Source: an uncultured Selenomonadales bacterium
Lineage (GTDB): Bacteria; Bacillota; Negativicutes; Selenomonadales; Selenomonadaceae
Direction: 5' to 3'
DNA: 41,944 bases
NCBI GenBank assembly: GCA_946536925.1
Contig: CAMNFC010000006.1
Span: 1 to 41,944 of the forward strand
This document shows positions 9,095 to 18,315 of the stretch, piece after piece (positions within the stretch are counted from its first letter, which is position 1; every line of letters starts with the position of its first letter). The position numbers and the translations under genes were made by a program. The notes below the pieces were generated by a model. It was given only the letters and a program-made list of their open reading frames with translations. It was not told the DNA's origin and did not search any database.

Positions 9095-10255
9095 ATGGAC
9101 AAAAAAAATTTGCTGATATTTATTTTGATGATCGGCGTCTTCGGGATTTTGAACACGGAGATGGGCTTCATCGGGATTTTGCCGTACATCGCCGAAAGAT
9201 TCGACGTGACGATTGTCCGCGCGGGTCTTCTGATAAGTTTGTTTGCTCTGGGCGTGGCGATTGCCGGGCCGACCATGCCGCTGATTTTTTCCCGCTTCAA
9301 CCGCAAGCACGTGATGATTCTGGTGCTCGGCCTCTTCACGGTCTGCAACGTCATTTCCGTTTTCGCGAAAGATTTTGATTTGCTCTTGGCCGTCCGAGTT
9401 TTGCCGGCGTTCTTCCACCCCGTCTACTGCTCAATGGCTTTCACGGTCGCGGCGTCGATCGTCGGGGCGAAAGAAGCTCCAAAAGCCGTCGCGAAAATAA
9501 ATATCGGCGTGGCGGCCGGAATGGTCGTGGGCGTGCCGATAAGCAACTTTTTGGCGGAAAGAATTTCTTTGACGGCCTCGATGACATTTTTTGCGCTCGT
9601 GACGTTCGCGGCTCTCTTGGCGACGATTTTTTACGTCCCGTCCATGCCCGTGAAAAAAGTTTTGACTTACGGCAGCCAATTAAAAATTTTGCGGAAAAAA
9701 GTTTTGTGGGCGTCCGTCCTGGCGGTGATTTTTTTCGACGGCTCGATCTTCGGCGTCTTCAACTACGCGGCGGAATATTTGGCGAAAGTTTCAATGGTCG
9801 CGCCCTCGTCGGTCAGCGCAATGCTTTTCGCGTTCGGCGTGTGCAATATTTTCGGGAGCATGTTGGCCGGGAATTTGTTGACGTTGCGTCCGCTGGCCAC
9901 GGTGAAAATTTTTCCGTTCGTCTTGGCCGCCGTCTATGTCGCGCTGTTCAATGAGCCGAATTTTTATTTTTTGACCGCGCTGATAATTTTCTGGGGGATT
10001 TTGGCCGGTGTCGCTGCCAACATTTATCAGTTTTGGATTTTCCGCGCCGCACCCGAAGCTCCCGACTTTGCCAACGGAATTTTTTTGACTTCGGCCAATC
10101 TCGGTTGCATGGCGGGCACGGCCTTCAGCGGACTCTTCATCGACGGGCTCGGCATTCCCTACGTCATCTGCGGCGGAATTATTTTCGCGATTCTGTCGGC
10201 CGTCGTCGTTTGGATTCAAACCGCGCGTCGTGAACTTAATCCTCTGTCGAAATAA
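9095..10255 (+). CDS. MFS transporter, DHA1/AraJ-like
   Basis: GILPYIAERFDVTIVRAGLLISLFALGVAIAGP...FSRFNRKHVMILVLGLFTVCNVISVFA. Confidence 0.9.
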   Translation: MDKKNLLIFILMIGVFGILNTEMGFIGILPYIAERFDVTIVRAGLLISLFALGVAIAGPTMPLIFSRFNRKHVMILVLGLFTVCNVISVFAKDFDLLLAVRVLPAFFHPVYCSMAFTVAASIVGAKEAPKAVAKINIGVAAGMVVGVPISNFLAERISLTASMTFFALVTFAALLATIFYVPSMPVKKVLTYGSQLKILRKKVLWASVLAVIFFDGSIFGVFNYAAEYLAKVSMVAPSSVSAMLFAFGVCNIFGSMLAGNLLTLRPLATVKIFPFVLAAVYVALFNEPNFYFLTALIIFWGILAGVAANIYQFWIFRAAPEAPDFANGIFLTSANLGCMAGTAFSGLFIDGLGIPYVICGGIIFAILSAVVVWIQTARRELNPLSK

Positions 10256-10264
10256 AAAAAATTT

Positions 10265-10302
10265 GGCGATGAGCTCTTGAGAGTTCACCGCCGATTTTTT
10301 TT
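10265..10302. terminator. intrinsic terminator, probably bidirectional, downstream of the MFS gene
   Basis: ggcgatgagctcttgagagttcaccgcc hairpin followed by gatttttttt (+); A-rich flank on the other side gives a U tail on -. Confidence 0.75.
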
Positions 10303-10330
10303 GCAAAACGAACAACATTTTTAAACGTTT

Positions 10331-10362
10331 GAACCCCGAGTTGCGACCTCGGGGTTCTTTTT
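10331..10362 (+). terminator. second hairpin terminator gaaccccgag-ttgcgac-ctcggggttc-ttttt
   Basis: 10-bp perfect stem, 7-nt loop, T5 tail. Confidence 0.75.
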
Positions 10363-10410
10363 GTGGCTCGCATATGTTGTCAACATGTGGTTATCGTTTT
10401 AACCGCCCAA

Positions 10411-10439
10411 AGTTTATCACAGCGGCGAAAAATTTTCAA
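10411..10439 (-). promoter_or_regulatory. putative minus-strand promoter TTGAAA-17-TAAACT
   Basis: exact 17-nt spacing; -35 overlaps the stop codon of the 10436-14203 gene. Confidence 0.45.
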
Positions 10440-13400
10440 GTCATCGCGCGGACGTGCTCCTCGATAAAATTTTTTTCTGACGCGCTCAAATTATATTTCC
10501 GATAAAGCTGCTCGTCGACGTTTCCGCGCCAATCGATGTCGCCCGCCGATGAAAAATCTTCCAGCGGAACTTTTGACCACGTAGCCGGCGGATTGTGCTG
10601 CGTAACTTTTAAAATCCCCAACATTGCCCGCGCAAATTTACTTTTGATGTACGCCAAACAATTTTGCGCCTCTTGAGCCGTGTCGAACGCCCCGATCGTG
10701 ATAAATGTCTGCGTGCAGCCGACAAGCGGCAAGCCGACAAGCGGTTTACTCAACACTTCGCCAATCGCACCCGAACCGTTGGAATCAGGAATAAAAACTT
10801 TAAATTTTTCCAAACTCTCGTGGTGCGTCACATAATCGCGGCGAATCCATTTAAAAACTCGTTCATTGTCTTTGCGCCCGAAAATTTGAATGTAATCGCG
10901 GCCGTCGTCGGGTTTGACGTCCAAAAAAATTTCGGGCATTAAATCAAAAACGTTTGACGACATTTGGAATTGATTGCCTTTGCTGAAATTTTTTATTGCG
11001 TTCGGAAAATCTTCATGAGCTTTGGGCGTCAAGCTGTAAGCCGTGCGCGAGTACATAATTTCGCTGAGCGGGCGGAAATTTTTGTTATCGAGGCAAACTT
11101 TTTGATGAACGGATTTTAAATCGTCGAAAGGAATAAAAGTTTCAATCGCGCCGAAATTTTCGTTCGCGTCGCGCAAAGTGACAGCAACGCCGCCCTTGAT
11201 ATCGGAATAGGGGAAAAGTTTTTTGCTGTCGGGCTCGAAAAGTTTAACGGTGAAGTGCGGGTCGCCGAGGATTTTATTTCTGAAGTCTTGAGGCGTGGCA
11301 CCTGCGTTGAAAAGACAGCGCGCGGGGTGAAGCAGCGAAACTTTATCGGCGAGCTTGAAGGCGTTTTCCATGAAGAGATGATAGACGGGCGACGCGAAAT
11401 TTTTATTGTCGCCGGTTGCGGAAGTTTGATAAGGCGGATTGCCGACGACAGCGTGGAAAAACATTTCTCCAACTCCTTTGCTCCAAAAATTTTTGTCTTT
11501 GACTTTTGCGATGAACTTTTCGGGCGCGTTTTTGAGGAGATTGATGAGGTCGTCGAAAAATTCAGCGTTGACGTGGGAGCCGCGGAAGCCGACGAGAGTT
11601 CTCCGCGCGATTTTTTTTGCCATGGGCGTCTTGCAGATGACAAAAAGATTTTCGGCGATGATTTCGTCCCAAAAATTGTTGCGAGCTTCGGGCGTGAAAA
11701 ATTTTTCGTCAAAACCTTTGAGACGTGCGCGGAAAATTTTTTGAGCGACGGCCAGCGCGTACAAACCGGTCTTGGAATTGATTTCGAGGATAATTTTGTC
11801 GTTCGAGAAGAAATTTTCGTCGAAAGCGGCGGCCAGATGAATTTGCACGACTTTCCACGGCGTGAGGACGGTTTCCTTGTCGGGGTTGCGAAAAGTTTTA
11901 AAGAGTTCGGAAATTTTTTGGACGCGTTCGGTCGGCGGCAGGTCATCGGCGTCTTTTGCGAGCTTGCGAATCTTTTTTCCCGCCGCGATGAAAACATCTT
12001 GGTCGTAATATTTGATGAAGTTGCCGAAAATTTTTTTTGTGACGCCCGCGGGCATAAATTCCGTCCAGCTTGCCTCGTCGATGAGATTTGCGAAGTCTTC
12101 GATTTTTATTTCCTTGTCGAAGGGAACATCCGCGCCGTAGATGAGCAGAGGCATTCGGACGGAAATTCCGCGCAAAATTTTTATGGCGTTGGAGCGTTGG
12201 CGTCTTCTGCGGTCGATTTCTTGTTCTTGAGGCGTGCGTTTGCGTGTGGAAGTTTTTTTGCGTGAGTTTCCGGCCAAACCTTGGTCGTTGATGACGATAT
12301 CGCCGAGATTTTTTTGTGCGTCGCCCGCGGAGAAAATTTTTTTCAAGTTATCGAATTGTTCCAGCGCGAGATCGTCGAGCTTCAAAAGTTCGTCGTTGTA
12401 AAGGCAGGTGTCGGCGAAACCGTTTCGGACGGCGCGCTCGACGTAAACGTCTTTGAGTTGCTGCAAAAATTTATCGGCGGTGAATTCCATGCGCGAACCT
12501 TCCAACGAGATGACGGGGCAAAATTTCAACAGCTCTTGAAGATTTTGGCGTTCGAGTGCTTGAGTTTTTCCGGCGCGAGCAGAAACTGCAGCCGAAGCCG
12601 CAACCATTTTCAACGTTCGGTCGGGCGCGAAGTCGAACACAAAACAATTCCGTTTGACGCGGCCGCCTTGAACGCACGGACTTTGCACGCGGAAAATCGT
12701 CTGAAGATAATTTGCGGCGGACGTGGAGTAACTGCCGGCCAACATGAAAACCGCCGTCCATTCGGGCACGGTGACGCCCGCGGTGAGCTTGCCGCAAGAA
12801 AGAGTTATGGTCTTGTCGTTTTGGTCGATTGCGGCGCGAACTTTTTCGAGCGCGTCGAGCGGTTCGTCGTCGAGGTCGCCGCTGCCCGCCACGTTTACAA
12901 TCTCAAAGTCGCCGAAAATTTCATGGCGTTGCAAAAGTTCGCTCAAAGCTCGGCCTTCCTTGACGCCGGGAATGATCCAAAGCGTGTGCTTGAAAAGTTC
13001 GCGGTACTCTGCGCGGCTGAAAGGATAATTTTCTGCGGAAGTCATGAGGTCGAGAAAATTTTTTACCTGCGCCTCGTGAACGAAATTTTTTCCGTCGGTC
13101 TTAAAAAATTCTCTGAAGCTGAAAACTTTATCCTCGTCGACGAAATTAAAAAGCTTGCCGAGGTCGTAAGTAAAAATATTCATCTTGGGCAGGTCGGCGT
13201 AAGGATTCGGGTCGAAAAAATTTTCCGCGTCCCAATTTTCTTTGGCGCGTTGCTCGTCGACGTAGCTCCAGGTGTAAGTGTTTTCCTCCGCGAAGTCGTC
13301 GAGGAGATTGAAGGGCGTGCCGCTCAGCGCGAGAATTTTTGAATTGTCCTTGACGATATTTTTTATGACGCTGTCGCCGAGCGCGGTTTGCGTGCCTTCG

Positions 13401-14203
13401 TGCGCCTCGTCGACGATGACAAAATCCCAGGCCGTCTCAAAAATTTTTTCGTTCTTGTCAAAATTCCCGCCGACGATTTCGGAGCCGCGCAGGTCTTGAA
13501 TCGAAATGAAATAGACAAAATTTTTTTCGCCCGCGAGCAAATCTTCAATTGAATCGTTCTTCGTGCCGTAAGTGAAATTTTTTTTGTCGCGAAAAATTTT
13601 TTTGAAGTCGTCGTACCAGCCCTCGTTGACTACGGGTCTGTGCGTGAGGATGATCGTCTTGGAAAAATTCATCTGCTTGACGACTTCGAGCGCGCAAAGA
13701 GTTTTGCCGAAGCGCATCTTCGCATTCCAGAGAAAATCTGCGCCGCCCTTTTGAAAATATTTCACGGTCATGTTGATTGCGTCGCACTGTTCGGGGCGGA
13801 AATCTTCTTCGGAAAAAATTTCGGGGATAATTTTTTGTCTGCCGCGCTTAACGGTTTGAATCGCTTCAATCGCCGTGTCGAGGTCGACTTTGAACCATTC
13901 GCGGCCGGTCGAGCCTTTGATTTTTTTCCGAAACTTTTTCAGCACGCGGTGGACGTCGTGGTCGCGAAAAATTTTCCCGTCGTCGGTCACGGCCAATTCC
14001 GCGTGAAGAAGTTCAAAAGGAATCGCGGCGGTGCGCGTGTACTCGTTGATTCTTTTTTCGGCCGCGCGTTCCAAATTTTTTTTCGTCAGCGGAAAATTTT
14101 TTATCGTGGTCTCGCCGATTTTGAGCAGGCCTCGGTGTCTTGCGTCATCGATTTTAAAAATGTAAATCAATTTGTGCGCGAAGGCCTCTTCAAAATTTTT
14201 CAT
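10436..14203 (-). CDS. large restriction-modification-like protein: N-terminal T5orf172/GIY-YIG-like nuclease, SF2 helicase, N6-adenine methyltransferase
   Basis: LIYIFKIDDARHRGLLKIGET...EKRINEY...GREWF; RFGKTLCALEV (Walker A-like), VIVDEAHEG (DEAH box); ILEINSKTGLYAL (MTase motif I-like), NPPYQT (motif IV). Start taken as MKNFEEAF with SD gaggagg, not the ORF-track start at 14350. Confidence 0.8.
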   Translation of the reverse strand: MKNFEEAFAHKLIYIFKIDDARHRGLLKIGETTIKNFPLTKKNLERAAEKRINEYTRTAAIPFELLHAELAVTDDGKIFRDHDVHRVLKKFRKKIKGSTGREWFKVDLDTAIEAIQTVKRGRQKIIPEIFSEEDFRPEQCDAINMTVKYFQKGGADFLWNAKMRFGKTLCALEVVKQMNFSKTIILTHRPVVNEGWYDDFKKIFRDKKNFTYGTKNDSIEDLLAGEKNFVYFISIQDLRGSEIVGGNFDKNEKIFETAWDFVIVDEAHEGTQTALGDSVIKNIVKDNSKILALSGTPFNLLDDFAEENTYTWSYVDEQRAKENWDAENFFDPNPYADLPKMNIFTYDLGKLFNFVDEDKVFSFREFFKTDGKNFVHEAQVKNFLDLMTSAENYPFSRAEYRELFKHTLWIIPGVKEGRALSELLQRHEIFGDFEIVNVAGSGDLDDEPLDALEKVRAAIDQNDKTITLSCGKLTAGVTVPEWTAVFMLAGSYSTSAANYLQTIFRVQSPCVQGGRVKRNCFVFDFAPDRTLKMVAASAAVSARAGKTQALERQNLQELLKFCPVISLEGSRMEFTADKFLQQLKDVYVERAVRNGFADTCLYNDELLKLDDLALEQFDNLKKIFSAGDAQKNLGDIVINDQGLAGNSRKKTSTRKRTPQEQEIDRRRRQRSNAIKILRGISVRMPLLIYGADVPFDKEIKIEDFANLIDEASWTEFMPAGVTKKIFGNFIKYYDQDVFIAAGKKIRKLAKDADDLPPTERVQKISELFKTFRNPDKETVLTPWKVVQIHLAAAFDENFFSNDKIILEINSKTGLYALAVAQKIFRARLKGFDEKFFTPEARNNFWDEIIAENLFVICKTPMAKKIARRTLVGFRGSHVNAEFFDDLINLLKNAPEKFIAKVKDKNFWSKGVGEMFFHAVVGNPPYQTSATGDNKNFASPVYHLFMENAFKLADKVSLLHPARCLFNAGATPQDFRNKILGDPHFTVKLFEPDSKKLFPYSDIKGGVAVTLRDANENFGAIETFIPFDDLKSVHQKVCLDNKNFRPLSEIMYSRTAYSLTPKAHEDFPNAIKNFSKGNQFQMSSNVFDLMPEIFLDVKPDDGRDYIQIFGRKDNERVFKWIRRDYVTHHESLEKFKVFIPDSNGSGAIGEVLSKPLVGLPLVGCTQTFITIGAFDTAQEAQNCLAYIKSKFARAMLGILKVTQHNPPATWSKVPLEDFSSAGDIDWRGNVDEQLYRKYNLSASEKNFIEEHVRAMT

Positions 14204-14919
14204 CGCCGTCCTCCTCTCAAAAGTTCTGCGAACTCGAAAATTTCTCCCGTGCTCCAATCTTTTATCAGACAGTTTGCTCCGCCGAAAAGATTTTTTTCCT
14301 CGGTGAACGGCGGCGAATTTGTCAGCCCGTCCATCTGCCAAAAATTCCACGAAATAATTTCTGCGACTTCGGCCAAAATTTTTTTGAACTCTTTGGCGGG
14401 GGTTTTCTCCGTCAAAAATTCCGCGACGGTCTCAAAAATATTTTTCCGCGCCAAAAATAAATTGTCGCCCTGAAATTCGTAGCCGTAGACGCTTTTGACC
14501 GCGCGCAGCAAAAAATTTTTCAGGTCGTGAAAAGTTTTTGTCTCGCGGGCGATGATTTGAAGTTTTCGGTCGAGAATTCCGCCGCGATTTTCAAAAGCAA
14601 TCGTCGCGCCCGTGACGACGTTATATCGGCCGGCGATGTAGGGTGCCTCGCCGCAGGTTATCTCCAAAAATTTTGCGCCGATGAATTCCTGCCAATTTTT
14701 TTCGTCGACGAACAAATCGTTTTGAAGCTTGCAAATTTCCGGCGGCGTGAAAATTTCTGCGCGGTCGCGGGTGCGTTGTTTTTGTTCCTCACGAATTTTT
14801 TCTCGGCGCGGCTTGATCAAAAAAATTTCTTCGGGCTGAATTTCTTTCGCTCCAAACTCGGCGTTCGCCCAAAGAATATTTTTCCCGGTCGTTCGATCTT
14901 TCAAAAGAATTTTTATCAC
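14200..14919 (-). CDS. restriction-modification methylase-like subunit (GTG start)
   Basis: VIKILLKDRTTGKNILWANAEF...AEIFTPPEICKLQNDLFV...FLEITCGEAPYIAGRYNVVTG...ILDRKLQIIARE; SD gggaggtgcgcacGTG; ATGA overlap with the downstream gene. Confidence 0.7.
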   Translation of the reverse strand: MIKILLKDRTTGKNILWANAEFGAKEIQPEEIFLIKPRREKIREEQKQRTRDRAEIFTPPEICKLQNDLFVDEKNWQEFIGAKFLEITCGEAPYIAGRYNVVTGATIAFENRGGILDRKLQIIARETKTFHDLKNFLLRAVKSVYGYEFQGDNLFLARKNIFETVAEFLTEKTPAKEFKKILAEVAEIISWNFWQMDGLTNSPPFTEEKNLFGGANCLIKDWSTGEIFEFAELLRGGRR

Positions 14920-14947
14920 GTGCGCACCTCCCGCCCGCCAGTATAGA

Positions 14948-14976
14948 TTTACAATCTGATAAATTTCTGATAGACT
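14948..14976 (+). promoter_or_regulatory. putative rplI promoter TTTACA-17-TAGACT
   Basis: spacing and position upstream of rplI. Confidence 0.5.
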
Positions 14977-15000
14977 TTGCGAAACTAAGGAGGAATTCAC

Positions 15001-15447
15001 ATGAAAGTTATTTTGCAGGAAGACGTAAAAAAAGTCGGCGCGAAAGGTGACGTCGTCGAAGTTTCTGACGGCTACGGCCGAAATTATCTTTTGCCGCGGA
15101 AACTGGCCGTCGAAGCAAACGCTGCGAACTTGAATACAGCAAAAGTCAAAGCGGAGAACAAAGCCCGACGTGCTCAACAGGAGGCGGACGAAGCAAAACT
15201 TCTCGGCGCGCAACTTGAAAAAATTTCCGTGAAGATCCCCGTGCGTATCGGCAAGGACGGAAAACTTTTCGGCTCGGTCGGCGGCGGCGACGTGGCCAAA
15301 GCTCTCAGAGAAAATCACGCGCTCAACGTCGACAAGCGAAAAATTTCCATTCAAGGTGACGTGACGGGCGCGGGCATCTACGACGCGGTAATTAAACTTC
15401 ACCCGACCGTTGCGACAAAAATAAAAATCGAAGTCGTCGAAGGTTGA
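15001..15447 (+). CDS. rplI: 50S ribosomal protein L9
   Basis: MKVILQEDVKKVGAKGDVVEVSDGYGRNYLLPRKLAVEA. Confidence 0.97.
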   Translation: MKVILQEDVKKVGAKGDVVEVSDGYGRNYLLPRKLAVEANAANLNTAKVKAENKARRAQQEADEAKLLGAQLEKISVKIPVRIGKDGKLFGSVGGGDVAKALRENHALNVDKRKISIQGDVTGAGIYDAVIKLHPTVATKIKIEVVEG

Positions 15448-15449
15448 TT

Positions 15450-17489
15450 ATGTTCAGAAAATTTTTTGGGAAAAAAGATTCGCGCTCTCGACAAGAAACC
15501 GACCTCGACAGAGAAATTTCCGCGCTTTACGGAATTTTGGTCGACGTCATGGGTTCGGACAGATTGGTTCTTCAGGCCGGCAAGATGGACGCGCTGCGTT
15601 ACATGCGTTCAACCGACCCCGCCGAAAGAGTTTTGGCGTTGCGCAGAATTTTGGAGGAAAACCCGACGCTCTCGCCGCCGCCCAAACCTTCGGAAATCAA
15701 AGCGGAAATTCGTCTGCTCTCGGAAATGATCGCCGACATCATGGCGCGCCGACAGATCGAAGACAAAATCGAACGCAAGATAAACGAGAAGCTCGAAAAG
15801 GAGCACCAAGATTACGTCAAAGATATCCGCATGCAAGTTTTGCGCGAGGAAGACCCCAAGGCCGAATCGCCCCACGACAAAAAAAAGCGCAAGGAACTTG
15901 AGCGGCTGGAAGAAATTCATTTGACGCAATCGATCACGGAAATTTTGCGGCCGAAGTCGCCGGAAGAAATCGTCGGTCAAGAACGAGCTTTAAAATCTTT
16001 GCGCTCGAAGTTGGCCTCGCCCTATCCGCAGCATTTGATTTTGTACGGGCCTCCGGGCGTGGGCAAAACAACAGCCGCTCGATTGATTTTAGAATCGGTG
16101 CGCGGCACGGAACTTTCACCTTTCGGGGAAAACGCTCCCTTCGTCGAAACGGACGGCACAACTTTGCGCTGGGATCCTCGCGACGTGACAAATCCGCTGA
16201 TTGGCTCCGTCCACGACCCGATTTATCAGGGCGCACAACGAGCTCTGGCCGACAGCGGAGTCCCCGAACCGAAGCCGGGACTTGTGACGGACGCGCACGG
16301 CGGAATTCTTTTCATCGACGAGATCGGCGAAATGGATATCATGCTGCAAAATAAATTGCTCAAAGTTTTGGAGGACAAGCGCGCGTTTTTCGAGTCGAGC
16401 TACTACGACCCGATGAACGAAAAAATTCCGCCGTATGTCAAAATGCTTTTCGAGAAGGGTGCGCCCGCGGATTTTGTTTTGATCGGTGCCACGACCCGCG
16501 ACGCCTCGGCTCTCAATCCGGCTTTGCGTTCGCGTTGTGCTGAAATTTATTTCGAGCCGCTAACGCCCGCGCACATCGTCCAAATCGTTCAGAACGCCGC
16601 AAAAAAATTAAACGTCGAAATGGAGGACGGGCTGGCCGAAATTATCAGCGAATACACGATTGAAGGTCGCAAGGCGATTAACATTCTGGCCGACGCTTAC
16701 AGCCTGGCACTCGACCGCGCAGAAGAAAAAGTTTTGCATATCGACCGCCCGATAAAAATTTCCAAGCAGGACGTTTATTCCGTCGCGCAAGTCAGCCGCC
16801 TCTATCAATACGTCACGAAAAAAGCTTCAAGCAAGTCGACCGTCGGTCACATCTTCGGCCTCGGCGTCAGCGGTTTTATCGGCTCCGTCATCGAGATTGA
16901 AGCTGTCGTTTTCCCCGCGGAAAAAGGCAAGGGCACCATCCGCTTCAACGAGACGGCCGGCTCCATGGCCAAAGATTCCGTCTTCAACGCGGCGGGCGTC
17001 CTGCGCAAAGTCACGGGCAAAGACATTCACGATTTCGACGTCCACATAAACGTTATCGGCGGCGGAAATATCGACGGCCCCAGCGCGGGCACGGCGATTC
17101 TTGCGGCCTTGGTCAGCGCGTTCACAGGCAAAGCGATTCGTCAGGACGTGGCGGTCACCGGCGAAATTTCTTTGCAGGGAAAAGTTCGACCCGTCGGCGG
17201 CGTCTTCGAGAAGGCTTACGGCGCAAAACAGGCCGGCATAAAAATTTTGGTCATCCCGAAAGAAAATTCCAAGGACATTCCAAAAGGTCACCTCGGTTTG
17301 AAAATTTTCCCCGTCGAAACGGCCGAAGAAGCTTTCAAAAAAATTTTCGCCGAGCCGATTGATTTTGCCGACGAAAAAATTTCTGACGCGCCCGAAAAAA
17401 AAATTTCCCTCGCCAAGGACGAGCAGATAAAAAAAATTTCCTCGACAACCGTGACGGCCGAGGAATTGAAAATTTTAACAGGTGATTAA
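15450..17489 (+). CDS. lonB: Lon-family ATP-dependent protease (LonB-like)
   Basis: Walker A GPPGVGKT; Lon catalytic region GGGNIDGPSAGTAILAALVSAFTGKAIRQDVAVTGEISLQGKVRPVGGVFEKAYGAKQAG. ORF is also open from a TTG at 15444. Confidence 0.88.
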   Translation: MFRKFFGKKDSRSRQETDLDREISALYGILVDVMGSDRLVLQAGKMDALRYMRSTDPAERVLALRRILEENPTLSPPPKPSEIKAEIRLLSEMIADIMARRQIEDKIERKINEKLEKEHQDYVKDIRMQVLREEDPKAESPHDKKKRKELERLEEIHLTQSITEILRPKSPEEIVGQERALKSLRSKLASPYPQHLILYGPPGVGKTTAARLILESVRGTELSPFGENAPFVETDGTTLRWDPRDVTNPLIGSVHDPIYQGAQRALADSGVPEPKPGLVTDAHGGILFIDEIGEMDIMLQNKLLKVLEDKRAFFESSYYDPMNEKIPPYVKMLFEKGAPADFVLIGATTRDASALNPALRSRCAEIYFEPLTPAHIVQIVQNAAKKLNVEMEDGLAEIISEYTIEGRKAINILADAYSLALDRAEEKVLHIDRPIKISKQDVYSVAQVSRLYQYVTKKASSKSTVGHIFGLGVSGFIGSVIEIEAVVFPAEKGKGTIRFNETAGSMAKDSVFNAAGVLRKVTGKDIHDFDVHINVIGGGNIDGPSAGTAILAALVSAFTGKAIRQDVAVTGEISLQGKVRPVGGVFEKAYGAKQAGIKILVIPKENSKDIPKGHLGLKIFPVETAEEAFKKIFAEPIDFADEKISDAPEKKISLAKDEQIKKISSTTVTAEELKILTGD

Positions 17490-18224
17490 AGTTACGGGGC
17501 AGTGGTCGCTGCCGAAAATTTCGCTCTCAATCGTGGCGTCGACGACTTTTTCCGTCAGCCGCTCCGAGATCAAAAAATAATCGATTCGCCAGCCCGCGTT
17601 CGTCAGCCGAGCTTTGCGCAGGTAGCTCCACCAAGTGTACGCGCCCGTCAAAGTCGGATTGCGGCGGCGAAAAATATCGACGAAGCCGGCCTGAAGAAGT
17701 TCGCCGAACTTGCCGCGCTCCTCGTCGCTGAATCCCGCACTGAAATGATTGGCCGCGGGATTTTTTAAATCAATCGGCTCGTGCGCCACGTTGAAATCCC
17801 CGCAGACGACGACGGGCTTTTTTTTGTCCAAAGCCTGCAGATATTTTCGGAAAGAATCTTCCCAGCTCATGCGCCGCTCCAGCCATTCGAGATTGTGGGA
17901 ATTGGGAACGTAAGCGTTGACGAAAAAAATTTCTCCCAGGTCGAGAGTGATGACGCGGCCTTCGCGATCGAATTCGTCGACGCCGATTCCGCAACTGAAA
18001 CCTTTTGGTTCTACGCGCGAAAAAATCGCAGTGCCTGCGTAACCTTTGCGCTCGCCGTGATTCCAAAATTGTTTGTAGCCCGCCAAATCCAAAATCGCTT
18101 CGCCAGATTGCATTTTAATTTCTTGCACGGCAAAAATATCCGCGTCGAGTTTTTTGAACGCCGGCATGAAATCTTTTTTCAAACGGGCGCGCAAGCCGTT
18201 GACGTTCCACGAGACAAATTTCAT
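17475..18224 (-). CDS. xth: exodeoxyribonuclease III
   Basis: MKFVSWNVNGLRARLKKDF...AVQEIKMQ...VVCGDFNVAHEPIDLKNP...WRIDYFLIS...GSDHCPV; SD gggaggcgatgaaATG. Confidence 0.93.
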   Translation of the reverse strand: MKFVSWNVNGLRARLKKDFMPAFKKLDADIFAVQEIKMQSGEAILDLAGYKQFWNHGERKGYAGTAIFSRVEPKGFSCGIGVDEFDREGRVITLDLGEIFFVNAYVPNSHNLEWLERRMSWEDSFRKYLQALDKKKPVVVCGDFNVAHEPIDLKNPAANHFSAGFSDEERGKFGELLQAGFVDIFRRRNPTLTGAYTWWSYLRKARLTNAGWRIDYFLISERLTEKVVDATIESEIFGSDHCPVTLITC

Positions 18225-18244
18225 TTCATCGCCTCCCAAACGAA

Positions 18245-18287
18245 AATGACTTGCTTCCGACATAACGCCCCTCGGAAACAAGTCATT
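18245..18287 (-). terminator. long inverted repeat / terminator downstream of the cold-shock gene
   Basis: AATGACTTGcTTCCGA-cataacgcccc-TCGGAAaCAAGTCATT, T-rich on the minus-strand 3' side. Confidence 0.65.
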
Positions 18288-18315
18288 AACAGATAAGATG
18301 TTCGCAGTTCAACGT

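Larger units (their letters stand above)
10253..10404 (-). ncRNA. candidate small structured RNA (orphan antitoxin-like)
   Basis: minus promoter TTGAAA-17-TAAACT at 10411-10439; predicted RNA begins near 10404 and contains GGTTA-AAACGA-TAACC and ATGTT-GAC-AACAT hairpins, then the 10331-10357 hairpin and the 10265-10302 terminator. Confidence 0.4.

Noticed and set aside
8408-9418. 336-aa minus-strand ORF opposite the MATE and MFS genes
   Set aside because: His/Arg/Gln/Asp-rich reverse translation of two hydrophobic transporters, spanning two real genes.
10371-10389. Palindrome catatgttgtcaacatgtg as a repressor operator
   Set aside because: It lies between converging 3' ends, not at a gene promoter; more simply explained as an RNA hairpin in the candidate small RNA.
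11255-13342. plus-strand ORFs of 336 and 353 aa opposite the R-M gene
   Set aside because: Shadow frames of the large R-M protein, which has clear helicase and methylase motifs.
14204-14350. 49-aa N-terminal extension of the R-M ORF (ORF-track start at 14350)
   Set aside because: A better start at 14203 has SD gaggagg and an ATGA overlap; the extension overlaps the upstream coding region in another frame.
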